A stretch of 64,000 bases of DNA from Aquabacterium sp. Its GTDB lineage: Bacteria; Pseudomonadota; Gammaproteobacteria; Burkholderiales; Burkholderiaceae_C. How positions within the stretch are numbered: the stretch's first letter is position 1; the number at the start of each line of letters is the position of its first letter. Positions 41,228-51,083 of the stretch are shown here, piece by piece. The position numbers and the translations under genes were made by a program. Location of the stretch: the NCBI RefSeq assembly GCF_030652515.1, contig NZ_JAUSAR010000217.1, positions 37,670 to 101,669 on the forward strand, written 5' to 3'. The notes beneath the pieces are model-generated. The model saw nothing but the letters and a program-made list of their open reading frames with translations, did not search any database and was not told the origin of the DNA.

Positions 41228-42985
41228 ATGAATCAAGAATTTAATCCCTCCACCGAGCCGTCGAAGATCGACGCCTTGGCCCGCGAACTCGACGTGGCCA
41301 CCGACGACGTCGGCGCTGAAGAAGACACCGCGGTCGACACCTCCGGTGGCGTGCGTTTTTCGGACCTGGGTCTGGACGCTGTCCTGATCAAGGCCCTGAC
41401 CGACTCCGGCTACACCCAGCCCACCACGGTCCAGATCCAATCGATCCCCGTGGCCATGAACGGCGCCGACATCAAGGTTGCCGCCAGCACCGGCAGCGGC
41501 AAGACCGCCGCTTTCATGCTGCCCGCCCTGCAACGCCTCATCAGCGCCCGCAACGATGGCAAGCGCCGTGAAAAGGGCACCGTCCATGGTCCCCGCATCC
41601 TGGTGCTGGCTCCCACCCGTGAACTGGCCATGCAAGTGGCCAAGGCCGCTTCGACCTATGGTCGCCACATGCAAGGTCTGCGCGTTGCCACCGTCGTCGG
41701 TGGTGTGCCTTACGCCGCCCAGCTCAAGGCCCTGCGTGGCCCGTTGGATGTGCTGATCGCCACCCCTGGCCGTTTGATCGACCACCTGGGCACCGGCGTC
41801 TGCGTGCTGTCCAACCTGGAAGTGCTGGTCCTGGACGAAGCCGACCGCATGCTGGACATGGGCTTCATCGAAGACATCGAGCACATCGCTTCGCAAACGC
41901 CCGCCGATCGTCAGACCCTGATGTTCAGCGCGACCTTCGCCGGTCACGTGGGCAAGCTGGCTGCGCGCCTGACCCGTCCTGATGCCCAAAGCATCGACGT
42001 GGCTTCGCACACCGACAGCCACGACAACATCGAACAACGTCTGCACTATGCCGACCACTTCGCGCACAAGAACGACCTGCTGGACAGCCTGCTGACCCAG
42101 CGTGACGTTGACCAAGCCGTGATCTTCACCAGCACCCAGCGCGACGCCGACATCTTGGCCGACCGTTTGGCCGACATGGGCCATGAAGTTGCTGCCCTGC
42201 ACGGCGGCATGCCCCAAGGCCGCCGCACCCGCGTGCTGCAAGCCTTGCGTCAGCGTCAATTGAAGATCCTGGTTGCCACCGATGTGGCCGCCCGCGGCAT
42301 CGACGTGCCCACGATCACCCACGTGATCAACTACGGCATGCCCATGAAGCCAGAAGATTACGTTCACCGCATTGGCCGCACGGGCCGTGCTGGTCGCAGT
42401 GGCCTGGCCGTGACGATCGCCGAACGCCGTGACATCCCCATGTTGCGCCGCATTGAGCGTTACACCACGCAGAACATCCCCGTGGCGACCATCGCCGGCC
42501 TGGAACCCAAGGCGCCCTCGCCTTCCAACGGCCCGATGCGCCATGGCAAGCCCATGCCTGGTCAACGTGGCCCCCGTGAAGGTGGCTTTGGTGGTGGTGG
42601 CCGTTCGTACGGCGCCCCGCGTGAAGGCGGCTTCGGCGGCGGTCAGCGCGAAGGTGGTTTCGGCGGCGGCAATGGCGGCGGTTATCAGAACCGTGGCCCG
42701 CGTCGTGATGGCCCTGCTGAAGGTGGCTACAACAGCCGCCCCAGCTTTGGCAATGATCAACCGCGTGGCGATTTCCGCCCTGCCGGTGGTGACGACCGTC
42801 CTGCGTTTGGTGGCGGCCCCCGTGGCGACAGCAAGCCTTCGTTCGGTGGCAAGCCCTCTTTCGGCGCCAACAAGCCTTCGTTTGGCGGCAAGCCTTCTTT
42901 CGGCGGCCCCAAGCCCTCGTTCGGTGGCAAGCCTTCCTTCGGCGGCCCGAAGCGCCAAGGTGGCGGCTTCAAGCGCGAAGACTGA
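41228..42985 (+). CDS. DEAD-box RNA helicase (RhlE-like) with KPSFG-repeat tail
   Basis: 585 aa from the ATG at 41228. All helicase motifs are present: Q-motif region VRFSDLGLD, ASTGSGKT, PTRELA, TPGR, DEAD in VLDEADRML, SAT, and RGIDVP with HRIGRTGR. The core ends near residue 420. The tail is first Gly/Arg-rich (GGFGGG repeats), then six copies of KPSFGG-type units. It unwinds RNA duplexes in ribosome assembly or mRNA turnover. Closest to RhlE or CsdA-like proteins by motif, but the exact orthologue is unsure, so no symbol is given. Confidence 0.92.
   Translation: MNQEFNPSTEPSKIDALARELDVATDDVGAEEDTAVDTSGGVRFSDLGLDAVLIKALTDSGYTQPTTVQIQSIPVAMNGADIKVAASTGSGKTAAFMLPALQRLISARNDGKRREKGTVHGPRILVLAPTRELAMQVAKAASTYGRHMQGLRVATVVGGVPYAAQLKALRGPLDVLIATPGRLIDHLGTGVCVLSNLEVLVLDEADRMLDMGFIEDIEHIASQTPADRQTLMFSATFAGHVGKLAARLTRPDAQSIDVASHTDSHDNIEQRLHYADHFAHKNDLLDSLLTQRDVDQAVIFTSTQRDADILADRLADMGHEVAALHGGMPQGRRTRVLQALRQRQLKILVATDVAARGIDVPTITHVINYGMPMKPEDYVHRIGRTGRAGRSGLAVTIAERRDIPMLRRIERYTTQNIPVATIAGLEPKAPSPSNGPMRHGKPMPGQRGPREGGFGGGGRSYGAPREGGFGGGQREGGFGGGNGGGYQNRGPRRDGPAEGGYNSRPSFGNDQPRGDFRPAGGDDRPAFGGGPRGDSKPSFGGKPSFGANKPSFGGKPSFGGPKPSFGGKPSFGGPKRQGGGFKRED
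42833..42954 (+). repeat. Tandem repeat coding for KPSFG units in the helicase tail
   Basis: Six near-identical units of about 18 bases, each built around aagcc(t/c)tc(g/t)ttcgg and coding K-P-S-F-G plus one to three residues, run from 42833 to about 42954. Third-position changes between units show they are not freshly duplicated. Replication slippage could vary the copy number. Confidence 0.85.
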
Positions 42986-42999
42986 TTGATCAATCAGTC
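42980..42999. repeat. Perfect 20-bp palindrome at the 3' end of the helicase gene
   Basis: GACTGATTGA is followed directly by its reverse complement TCAATCAGTC without any spacer. It spans the helicase stop codon (TGA, 42983-42985) and sits 14 bases from the end of the convergent lolA gene. A palindrome without a loop is a poor terminator, and a protein-binding or processing site is possible. Confidence 0.75.
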
Positions 43000-43013
43000 A
43001 GACTGGATTGGCC

Positions 43014-43676
43014 TCAGGGCTGGTCCAGCACATCCGCCCCTGCCGGGGGCGTGAACTGAAAGCGGGTGGCTGGCAAAGCCACCCGTGATTCAAACTGGGC
43101 AAAATCCAGCCTTGATCGTTGGCCAAAGCCGTCTTCGATCACCAGCGCGGCCAACACGCCCGCTTTGAACCCGACCCGCACCGAACGGAACTGTCCGTCC
43201 TTGTCGCGGGGCACCGCTTCCACCCATTCCAGATTTGAATCCGCGCCTGCTGCGGATGGCTTCGGCACATCCTTCAGCGTGAAGTCCTTGTCCAGCGACG
43301 CACCTGACAGCAGCGCCGCGGGCGAAGCGCCCAGCGCATTGCTCATGGGCCTCACGGTGACCTGGTTGAGGTCGGCATCCCACAGCCACACCTTTTGCCC
43401 ATCGCCCACGATCAATTGTTCGGTGGGTGTGCTGTAGGCAAAGCGAAAGCGGTTGGGCCTTTGGAACTCGAGGCTGCCAGCGGACTTGCGGGTCTTCTTG
43501 CCATCGGGCGAGGTCACCAGCTGGGTGAAGTTGCCCCGGCCTGTGTTCACGTCCTTCACGAAGGCGCGCAGCGTGGCCACGCCATCGGCGTGCGCCGTGT
43601 TCGCCAAAGAGGCGCTCAGCGCCAAGGCCAATGCCCCGGGCTTCCAGGTGAATCTGTTTCGCATCGTCGGTGTCAT
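43014..43676 (-). CDS. lolA: Outer-membrane lipoprotein carrier protein LolA
   Basis: 220 aa. A signal peptide ends at about ANTAHA (residue 30). The LolA fold follows with RGNFTQLVTSPDGKKTRKSAGSLEFQRPNRFRFAY and QLIVGDGQKVWLWDADLNQVTVRPM. LolA shuttles lipoproteins across the periplasm from LolCDE to LolB, here also those of the T6SS. The gene is 14 bp after ftsK on the same strand, so the two may be cotranscribed. Length agrees with the family. Confidence 0.93.
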   Translation of the reverse strand: MTPTMRNRFTWKPGALALALSASLANTAHADGVATLRAFVKDVNTGRGNFTQLVTSPDGKKTRKSAGSLEFQRPNRFRFAYSTPTEQLIVGDGQKVWLWDADLNQVTVRPMSNALGASPAALLSGASLDKDFTLKDVPKPSAAGADSNLEWVEAVPRDKDGQFRSVRVGFKAGVLAALVIEDGFGQRSRLDFAQFESRVALPATRFQFTPPAGADVLDQP

Positions 43677-43690
43677 TGAATTTGTCGCTT

Positions 43691-46171
43691 TCAGGCGTCC
43701 CAGGGGGCGGCGGTTGCGCCACCATCGCCAGTGCGGTTGGGCACCAGCAGTTCACGGTTGCCATTGGTGGCCATGTTGGACACCAGGCCGGATTTCTCCA
43801 TCTGCTCCAGCAAACGGGCGGCCCGGTTGTAGCCAATCCGCAGGTGGCGCTGCACCAGCGAGATCGAAGCCTTGCGGTGCTGAAGCACGATGGCCACGGC
43901 CTGGTCGTACATGGGGTCGGATTCTGAGTCGCCACCAGCAGGCACACCATCGCTGCCAGCATCCCCATCCAGCACGCCGCCTTCCAGGATGCCTTCGATG
44001 TAGTTGGGCTCGCCCTGCGACTTCAGGTATTCAACGACACGGTGAACTTCATCGTCGCTGACAAAAGCGCCGTGCACGCGCACCGGCAGGCCGCTGCCCG
44101 AAGACAGGTACAGCATGTCGCCCTGCCCCAGCAAGGCTTCGGCGCCCATCTGGTCGAGGATGGTGCGACTGTCAATCTTGCTGCTGACCTGGAAAGAAAT
44201 GCGCGTGGGAATGTTCGCCTTGATCAGACCCGTGATCACGTCCACGCTGGGGCGCTGCGTGGCCAAAATCAAATGCACGCCCGAAGCACGGGCCTTCTGC
44301 GCCAGCCGCGCGATCAGCTCTTCGATCTTCTTGCCCACCACCATCATCAGGTCGGCCAATTCGTCGATGATGATGACGATGAAAGGCATGCGCTCTTGCG
44401 GCTCGGGCGACTCTGGTGTCAGGCTGAACGGGTTGGGCAGGAACTCGCCACGCGAGGCAGCCTCGTCGATCTTCTTGTTGTACCCAGCCAGGTTGCGCAC
44501 GCCCATCTTGCTCATGAGCTTGTAGCGGCGCTCCATCTCGCCCACCGCCCAATTCAGCGCGTTGGACGCCTGCTTCATGTCGGTCACGACTGGGCACAGC
44601 AGGTGCGGGATGCCTTCGTAGACGCTCATTTCCAGCATCTTCGGGTCGATCAGGATCAGGCGCACATCGCGCGCCTCGGCCTTGTAAAGCAGGCTCAAGA
44701 TCGTGGCGTTGATGCCCACCGACTTACCGGAACCAGTGGTGCCCGCCACCAGGCAGTGCGGCATCTTGGTCAGGTCGGCCACCACGGGCGCGCCGATGAT
44801 GTCCTTGCCCAAACCCACGGTGAGCATGGATTGCGCATCGTTGTAGACCTGCGAGCCCAGGATCTCGGCCAAGCGGATCATCTGGCGCTTGGCGTTGGGC
44901 AGCTCCAGCGCCATCAGGTTCTTGCCGGGAATCGTTTCAACCACACGAATCGAGACCAGCGACAGCGAGCGCGCCAAGTCCTTGGCCAGGTTGACGATCT
45001 GCGAGCCCTTCACGCCCGTGGCCGGTTCGATCTCGTAGCGGGTGATGACCGGGCCGGGCGAAGCCGCGACCACGCGCACTTCCACGCCGAAGTCCTTGAG
45101 CTTCTTCTCGATCATCCGGGACGTCATCTCCAGCGTCTCGGGCGTGACGGTTTCCATGCGGCCCTGCGCCGCATCCAGCAACGCGATCTGCGGCAGCTTG
45201 GTGTCGGCCATGTCGGAGAAGAGCGGCTTTTGCTGCTCTTTGATGATGCGGTCGGACTTGGGCACCTCGACCATCGGCTTTTCAATCACCAAGGGGATGG
45301 GCTCAAAGGGCTGTTCGTGGCGGATCTCTTCGGCCACGCGTTCGCGCTCAATGGTGGCTTTTTCGCCGATACGCAAATCCACGGCTTCTTCGCGCTTGGC
45401 CTCGCGGCGTTCGCGCAAGCGGTCGAACAAACCGCCGATGCGCTCGGCGATGTCCAGCCACGAGAAACGCAGCGCCAGCGACAACCCGGCGATCAGCAAG
45501 GCGATCCAGACCACGCCCGAGCCATTGAAGCCCAGCCATTTATGGCTGAACAGGCCCAAGCTCATGCCCAGGATGCCACCGGCGTGCTCGCCAGCCAAAG
45601 TGGCCTCGTGCCGGTAAAGTCGGGACCACTCGAGCGCGCAACTGGCCGACATCAGCAGGACAACGCCCAGCCAGAACAACCAGCGCGAGCGAGGCACGGC
45701 ATCGGTCGCCTGCGAGGCCAGCGGCACCGCGCCAGAAGGAATGAGGGAAACAGCAGTGTCACGGCGCAACCATCGCGCCAGCGCACTGAGCCAGACCCGC
45801 GCACCCACAATCAACCCCCACCAGGCCGATTGGCCGAACAGGAACAAGGCAACATCAGAGGCATAAGCGCCCAGGTGCCCGCCCCAATTGGCGGCCTCCT
45901 GGTTCAAGCCGGAGGTGGTGAAAGCGGCATCGAGCCGACTGTGGCTGGCCAGAGACAGCAAGGCCAGCACCAGCAGCACGCCGCCGATCAGCAAGCCCGC
46001 CTGGAAGCGGAAAGTGTTTTCAAGCGGGGGGCCGGGTGGCTCGGGCGCCACCACAACCGGGCTGCGGTGCAGTCGCCCAGTCACGCGCGGGGACGCGGAG
46101 GCGTCCGGACGCCGGTCGGATTTGGCGTCCGCAGACGCCTCATGGCGGAGTGAGCCCAACGGAAAAGTCAT
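43691..46171 (-). CDS. ftsK: DNA translocase FtsK
   Basis: 826 aa. About four N-terminal membrane helices (residues about 50-240), a short linker with charged helices, then the motor domain with [15 protein letters not shown] (Walker A) and [13 protein letters not shown] (Walker B). The C-terminal gamma winged-helix domain ends in [22 protein letters not shown], which binds KOPS sites. It pumps chromosome ends into daughter cells and activates XerCD recombination. The linker is short (under 150 aa). The start codon lies at the base of a 9-bp hairpin (see separate entry). Confidence 0.95.
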   Translation of the reverse strand: MTFPLGSLRHEASADAKSDRRPDASASPRVTGRLHRSPVVVAPEPPGPPLENTFRFQAGLLIGGVLLVLALLSLASHSRLDAAFTTSGLNQEAANWGGHLGAYASDVALFLFGQSAWWGLIVGARVWLSALARWLRRDTAVSLIPSGAVPLASQATDAVPRSRWLFWLGVVLLMSASCALEWSRLYRHEATLAGEHAGGILGMSLGLFSHKWLGFNGSGVVWIALLIAGLSLALRFSWLDIAERIGGLFDRLRERREAKREEAVDLRIGEKATIERERVAEEIRHEQPFEPIPLVIEKPMVEVPKSDRIIKEQQKPLFSDMADTKLPQIALLDAAQGRMETVTPETLEMTSRMIEKKLKDFGVEVRVVAASPGPVITRYEIEPATGVKGSQIVNLAKDLARSLSLVSIRVVETIPGKNLMALELPNAKRQMIRLAEILGSQVYNDAQSMLTVGLGKDIIGAPVVADLTKMPHCLVAGTTGSGKSVGINATILSLLYKAEARDVRLILIDPKMLEMSVYEGIPHLLCPVVTDMKQASNALNWAVGEMERRYKLMSKMGVRNLAGYNKKIDEAASRGEFLPNPFSLTPESPEPQERMPFIVIIIDELADLMMVVGKKIEELIARLAQKARASGVHLILATQRPSVDVITGLIKANIPTRISFQVSSKIDSRTILDQMGAEALLGQGDMLYLSSGSGLPVRVHGAFVSDDEVHRVVEYLKSQGEPNYIEGILEGGVLDGDAGSDGVPAGGDSESDPMYDQAVAIVLQHRKASISLVQRHLRIGYNRAARLLEQMEKSGLVSNMATNGNRELLVPNRTGDGGATAAPWDA

Positions 46172-46190
46172 GCCCGCATTGTGCGGGCAT
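46170..46190 (-). other. Hairpin over the ftsK start codon
   Basis: ATGCCCGCA (46170-46178) and TGCGGGCAT (46182-46190) form a 9-bp stem with a 3-nt loop. On the minus strand the second arm ends in the first two bases of the ftsK ATG and covers the region where a ribosome-binding site would lie. The hairpin follows the Crp-family gene by 31 bases and might also help terminate its transcript. A start further downstream in ftsK is not excluded. Confidence 0.6.
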
Positions 46191-46221
46191 TTTCAAAGCG
46201 ATGAAGCCGGTGGAATGGGCG

Positions 46222-46893
46222 TCAGGCCGTGGCGACCAGGCGCTCCTTGAGCACCACGCTGCCGGTGTCCTGGGTTTCGATCAGGCCACGCTCTTCCAGG
46301 TCCTTCATGACGCGGCTGACCATTTCGCGCGAAGCACCCACGTGTTTGGCCAGATCCTGGCGCGACACCTTGCCGCGGATCACCCTGGCGCCATCGTCAT
46401 CGTCGGCCATGTCCAGGAGGGCGCGGGCCACACGGCCGTAGACGTCCAGCAGGGCCAGGGACTCGATCTGGCGGTCGGCATTGCGCAGGCGTTGCACCAA
46501 GCCGCGCAAAATTGCGTAGGACAAGCTGGAGTTTTCGGGCAAGCAGCGGGCAAAATCTGCACGTCCCAGCACCAGCACATCGGTCTGCACTTCGGCGCGG
46601 ACCGTGGCCGAATGCGGATCGTTGTCGATCAGGCTCATCTCACCCAGGTAGTCGCCTGCTTCGAGCACCGCCAGGATGACTTCACGGCCGCGCTCGTCCG
46701 AGGCCACCACGCGGGCGCGGCCCGTCAGGAGGATGAACAAGGAATTGGTCTTGCGACCCCGCTCGACGATGAGCTCGCCACGGCGATAGCGGCGTTTGAC
46801 GACGCCCTCTGCGATGGCCTCGGCCTGTGCTGCCGTGAGCATCGAGAACAGCGGTACGCGCCGGATCAGATCGAGATTGGACAGCATGGCCAT
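46222..46893 (-). CDS. Crp/Fnr-family transcriptional regulator
   Basis: 223 aa. A cyclic-nucleotide-binding type domain (about 10-125, with ILAVLEAGDYLGEMSLIDNDPHSATVRA) precedes a long dimer helix and a winged-helix DNA-binding domain containing SRQDLAKHVGASREMVSRVMKDLEERG. The N-terminal iron-sulphur cysteines of Fnr are absent, so a Crp-type effector such as a cyclic nucleotide is more likely, though cAMP itself is unproven. The gene is divergent from trxB, and two operator-like dyads lie between them. Confidence 0.9.
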   Translation of the reverse strand: MAMLSNLDLIRRVPLFSMLTAAQAEAIAEGVVKRRYRRGELIVERGRKTNSLFILLTGRARVVASDERGREVILAVLEAGDYLGEMSLIDNDPHSATVRAEVQTDVLVLGRADFARCLPENSSLSYAILRGLVQRLRNADRQIESLALLDVYGRVARALLDMADDDDGARVIRGKVSRQDLAKHVGASREMVSRVMKDLEERGLIETQDTGSVVLKERLVATA

Positions 46894-46920
46894 GGAAAGC
46901 TCCTCATTGGATGAATTCGA

Positions 46921-46971
46921 GGTGAAACATTCACCTTATCTGGTGTGAGACAAATCACCAGTCCCTACAAT
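46921..46971. promoter_or_regulatory. Crp-like operator dyads and promoter between the regulator and trxB
   Basis: GGTGA-N5-TCACC (46921-46935) and TGTGA-N6-TCACC (46944-46959) resemble the Crp consensus TGTGA-N6-TCACA. The second covers the -35 position of a plus-strand -10 TACAAT at 46966-46971. The regulator encoded next door is the obvious candidate to bind here, controlling itself and possibly trxB. Confidence 0.6.
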
Positions 46972-47063
46972 TTTCGGCAGGACTCCAGGAATTTGTAGGC
47001 ACTTTATCGATTGCAAACCCTAAGCCAAGCCCAAATATGAGGCTGGAAACCCGCACAGTTTGA

Positions 47064-48038
<975 letters not shown>

Positions 48039-48048
48039 TGCACTTTGA

Positions 48049-48077
48049 TTGGCAAGCCTCGAGTTTTTGGTTATAAT
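48049..48077 (+). promoter_or_regulatory. Strong sigma-70 promoter of rpmB-rpmG
   Basis: TTGGCA (48049-48054) and TATAAT (48072-48077) are separated by exactly 17 bp, close to consensus. The promoter begins ten bases after the trxB stop and would give a leader of about 178 nt before rpmB. Confidence 0.85.
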
Positions 48078-48261
48078 CTCAGTCTTTGCAAAATTCGTCC
48101 CGGTGTTCGGTGCTTTGACTCCATGAGTTTTCATGGGTTGGGCGCTGTCACCGGAAGGGTGATGACCCAAGGGTTCAGTTTTTGGATCCTTGTTCTGATC
48201 ACTGCTTCGTCACACAAAGCGCAGCGGCAACAAGCGCAATCACAGCGAACGGAGAAGCGTC

Positions 48262-48495
48262 ATGGCACGCGTCTGTCAAGTCACGGGTAAGGGCCCGATG
48301 GTGGGAAACAATGTTTCTCACGCGAACAACAAAACCAAGCGTCGTTTTCTGCCTAACCTGCAGTACCGTCGTTTCTGGGTCGAGAGCGAAAACCGTTGGG
48401 TGCGCCTGCGCATCAGCACATCGGCTTTGCGCTTGATCGACAAAGTGGGCATCGACCAGGTCCTGACGGATCTGCGTGCCCGTGGCCAACTGTGA
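48262..48495 (+). CDS. rpmB: 50S ribosomal protein L28
   Basis: 77 aa. The start [27 protein letters not shown] sequence and RFLPNLQ with [16 protein letters not shown] are typical L28. It binds 23S rRNA in the large subunit. The gene starts the rpmB-rpmG operon, 15 bp before rpmG, and follows a long, possibly structured leader. An AACGGAGAAG site precedes the ATG. Confidence 0.97.
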   Translation: MARVCQVTGKGPMVGNNVSHANNKTKRRFLPNLQYRRFWVESENRWVRLRISTSALRLIDKVGIDQVLTDLRARGQL

Positions 48496-48510
48496 TCCGG
48501 GAGCTGAATC

Positions 48511-48681
48511 ATGGCATCTAAAGGCGGACGCGAAAAGATCAAGCTGGAATCCACTGCGGGTACCGGCCACTTTTACACCACGACCAAGAACAAGAAGACC
48601 ACGCCCAACAAGCTGGAATTCATGAAGTTCGACCCTAAGGCTCGCAAGCATGTGGCCTACAAGGAAATCAAGCTAAAGTAA
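48511..48681 (+). CDS. rpmG: 50S ribosomal protein L33
   Basis: 56 aa, beginning [20 protein letters not shown], with [10 protein letters not shown] and [27 protein letters not shown] end. The two CxxC pairs of zinc-binding L33 are absent, so this is the zinc-independent form. Cotranscribed with rpmB and followed by a terminator. A GGGAGCTGA site precedes the ATG. Confidence 0.96.
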   Translation: MASKGGREKIKLESTAGTGHFYTTTKNKKTTPNKLEFMKFDPKARKHVAYKEIKLK

Positions 48682-48703
48682 TTCAGACTGGTTTTCTTGT
48701 CGC

Positions 48704-48738
48704 AAAAACCCGCTCGGCGCAAGCTCAGCGGGTTTTTT
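48704..48738 (+). terminator. Terminator of rpmB-rpmG
   Basis: AAACCCGCT (48706-48714) pairs with AGCGGGTTT (48727-48735) around a loop that can itself pair, and six T residues follow (48733-48738). It lies 25 bases after the rpmG stop. Confidence 0.9.
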
Positions 48739-48785
48739 CATGGTCGACTGATGTCGGATGGATGGATGAGTGGATTGCCCAAGAA

Positions 48786-48808
48786 AAAGCCCCGCAGTGC
48801 GGGGCTTT
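48786..48808 (-). terminator. Terminator of the desaturase gene
   Basis: AAAGCCCCGC (48786-48795) and GCGGGGCTTT (48799-48808) form a 10-bp stem with loop AGT. On the minus strand it is followed by five T residues, so it ends transcription of the desaturase. It can also act in the plus direction. Confidence 0.88.
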
Positions 48809-48857
48809 GAACATGTGCGGGGCAAAAGCCCCTGGGCACGACGCTGCGTGATGGGTA

Positions 48858-50084
48858 TCAGGCGTGCGCAGCGCGCAGCTTGCGGGAGAAGTCTTCCAGG
48901 GCGGCGACGCCACTGGCTTCGGCGCGCTGGCACCAGCCCTGCAGATCGACCACCAATTGCTCGGCAGACACATTGGTGCGCGTCCACAGGGCACGCAACT
49001 CTTCACGCATCACGATCAGCTTGTCCAGCTTGGGATGGGCCTCGCGGGCTTGTGAAATCTCGTTGCGCAGCCCCTGCGGTACCTTGTCGTCATCGCGGTG
49101 CAGCCAGTGGCGAACGCGCTGCAGCTTGTCGGCTGCAGCTTCCTGCCCACCGGCCTTCAGCCTGGCCAACTCGGCCGAGCACGCAGCGCTGACCTCACGG
49201 GCATACCCGGCCATCAGCTCGTAACGGTGGGCCACGATGGCCTCCAGCGTCTTGGCGTCGGCCACCGGACGGATGTCGCCCAGCATCAAGCGCGGCGCGG
49301 TCTTGCGGACCTTGGCCAGGCGCATCACTTCCAGGGCCCGGATGTAGCCCCAGCCAATGTCGAACTCGTAGGGCTTGACCGACAGCTTGGCTGAAGTCGG
49401 GTAGGTGTGGTGGTTGTTGTGAAGCTCTTCGCCACCAATGATGATGCCCCAGGGCGAAATGTTGGTGGACGCGTCGGGCGCCTCGAAATTGCGGTAACCC
49501 CACCAGTGGCCCAGGCCATTGATGATGCCGGCGGCCGTCACGGGGATCCACAGCATTTGCACAGCCCAGACGGTGATGCCGATGGCGCCGAACAGGAACA
49601 GGTCGAGCAGCAGCATCAGGATGACGCCCCAATTGGCTTTGCCGGTGTAGACGACCTTTTCCACCCAGTCGTTGGGCGTGTTGTGGCCGTATTTTTTCAG
49701 GGTTTCCTGATTTTCAGCTTCGGCGGCATACAACTCACGGCCACGCAGCAGCACGGTTTTGATGCCGTGGGCGACCGGGCTGTGGGGGTCTTCTTCGGTT
49801 TCGCACTTGGCGTGGTGCTTGCGGTGAATGGCCACCCATTCTTTCGTGACGATGCTGGTGGTCAGCCACAGCCAGAAACGGAAGAAATGAGAAGGAATGG
49901 GATGCAAATCCAGAGAGCGGTGCGCTTGCGAACGATGCAGGAAGATCGTGACAGAAGCGATGGTGATGTGCGTCAATACCAGCGTGGCAAGCAACACTTG
50001 CCACCAGCTGGCGTTCAGAACACCTTGTATCGACCATTGCACGAGCGTGTCGTGGACCGCACCCATGGACAGAAAATCAAACAT
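48858..50084 (-). CDS. Membrane fatty-acid (acyl-CoA type) desaturase
   Basis: 408 aa. Three histidine boxes that hold the di-iron centre are present: H-x4-H (His50 to His55), HRKHH (87-91) and HNNHH near residue 230, with the ELHNNHHTYPTSAK context of delta-9 acyl desaturases. About four membrane helices precede and separate the boxes. A charged C-terminal extension of about 130 residues with helices and coiled coil is longer than in the minimal enzyme and of unknown purpose. It introduces a double bond in saturated acyl chains, adjusting membrane fluidity. Confidence 0.92.
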   Translation of the reverse strand: MFDFLSMGAVHDTLVQWSIQGVLNASWWQVLLATLVLTHITIASVTIFLHRSQAHRSLDLHPIPSHFFRFWLWLTTSIVTKEWVAIHRKHHAKCETEEDPHSPVAHGIKTVLLRGRELYAAEAENQETLKKYGHNTPNDWVEKVVYTGKANWGVILMLLLDLFLFGAIGITVWAVQMLWIPVTAAGIINGLGHWWGYRNFEAPDASTNISPWGIIIGGEELHNNHHTYPTSAKLSVKPYEFDIGWGYIRALEVMRLAKVRKTAPRLMLGDIRPVADAKTLEAIVAHRYELMAGYAREVSAACSAELARLKAGGQEAAADKLQRVRHWLHRDDDKVPQGLRNEISQAREAHPKLDKLIVMREELRALWTRTNVSAEQLVVDLQGWCQRAEASGVAALEDFSRKLRAAHA

Positions 50085-50291
50085 TCAAAAACCTTTCGAG
50101 CGGAACCAGCCATTGTAGGTGGCTCACGGTAGATGGGTGCGCCCTCGTGTCAAAACAATAGGGGTTGCGGCGCCCACGAAGCAGCGTGACAACCCTTTGT
50201 GCGAACCCGAGCCTTGCGGCTTTTTCCACACCTGCCCAGTTTGTTTCCAAGGCTGGGGGCTGTAGGCCCGGAAAAACTGGCGCCGAAACGC

Positions 50292-51080
50292 TCAATTCCG
50301 CTCAAGACAGTCAGCAATTTGCGTGCTGAGCAGTTCCGCCAGGGCGCGGCGATCGGCATGGTCCACCGCCTGCAGGGGCATCACCGTCACCTGCACGGTC
50401 AATTGCCGGGCGGTGATCACGCCCCACAGTGATTGCCACAAAGTGGTGTCGCCCACGAAAGCGGCGGCGGGACTGATGTCGTGCGCCTCGTCGCTGTAGC
50501 GCAGAGCCAGGGGCTGCACCGGTTCTTTGGCATCGATCGCCGATTGCAGCATGTTGGCGTGGAAATGCAGGAGTTGGTGGCCATCGCCAGTGGTGCCTTC
50601 CGGAAAAACCGCCACGGTGTAGCCCTCGCGCAGGGCATCGGACATCAAACCCAGCACGCGCATGGCGTCGCGGCGGCGCTCGCGCTGCAGGTACAAAGTA
50701 CCGGCGGCGGTCACCATGTAACCGACCACCGGCCACGCGGCCACTTCGGCTTTGGAAACAAAGCGTGAAGGCACGACCGAGTTGATCGCCACGATGTCCA
50801 GCCAGGACACGTGGTTGGACACCACCAGCTTGGCGCCGGGGCGAGGGTGCCCCTTCACGACCAGGGTGACGCCCAGCACCTTGAGCAACTGCTGCGACCA
50901 ATGGCGCACCGCCTCGTCACGCTCGGTGGCCGGGCGATCGACATAGGCGATGCGGGCCAGCCACAAGCCTCGCACGATGTGCACGACGATGTTGAACAGG
51001 CGCCAGGGTCCGAGCACCCAGGTTGACCAGGCGCGGCTCATGGGCGATGCCATCGCCAGGGCTTTGTCAGAAGACGACAC
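50292..51080 (-). CDS. plsC: 1-acyl-sn-glycerol-3-phosphate acyltransferase
   Basis: 262 aa. NHVSWLD (89-95) is the catalytic NHx4D motif and FPEGTT (159-164) is the phosphate-binding motif. A hydrophobic helix at about 20-45 anchors it at the inner membrane. It makes phosphatidic acid from lysophosphatidic acid; related enzymes act on other acceptors. It lies three bases after pyrX and is the last gene of the yqgE-ruvX-pyrR-pyrB-pyrX run, a link between pyrimidine and lipid synthesis genes that may be only positional. Confidence 0.9.
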   Translation of the reverse strand: MSSSDKALAMASPMSRAWSTWVLGPWRLFNIVVHIVRGLWLARIAYVDRPATERDEAVRHWSQQLLKVLGVTLVVKGHPRPGAKLVVSNHVSWLDIVAINSVVPSRFVSKAEVAAWPVVGYMVTAAGTLYLQRERRRDAMRVLGLMSDALREGYTVAVFPEGTTGDGHQLLHFHANMLQSAIDAKEPVQPLALRYSDEAHDISPAAAFVGDTTLWQSLWGVITARQLTVQVTVMPLQAVDHADRRALAELLSTQIADCLERN

Positions 51081-51083
51081 GGT

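Noticed and set aside
41087..42958. 623-codon minus-strand open frame opposite the DEAD-box gene
   Set aside because: Antisense of the helicase motifs and its repeat tail; no start site and no known domain.
44042..46153. 703-codon plus-strand open frame opposite ftsK
   Set aside because: Antisense shadow of ftsK; composition dominated by Arg, Gln, His and no domain.
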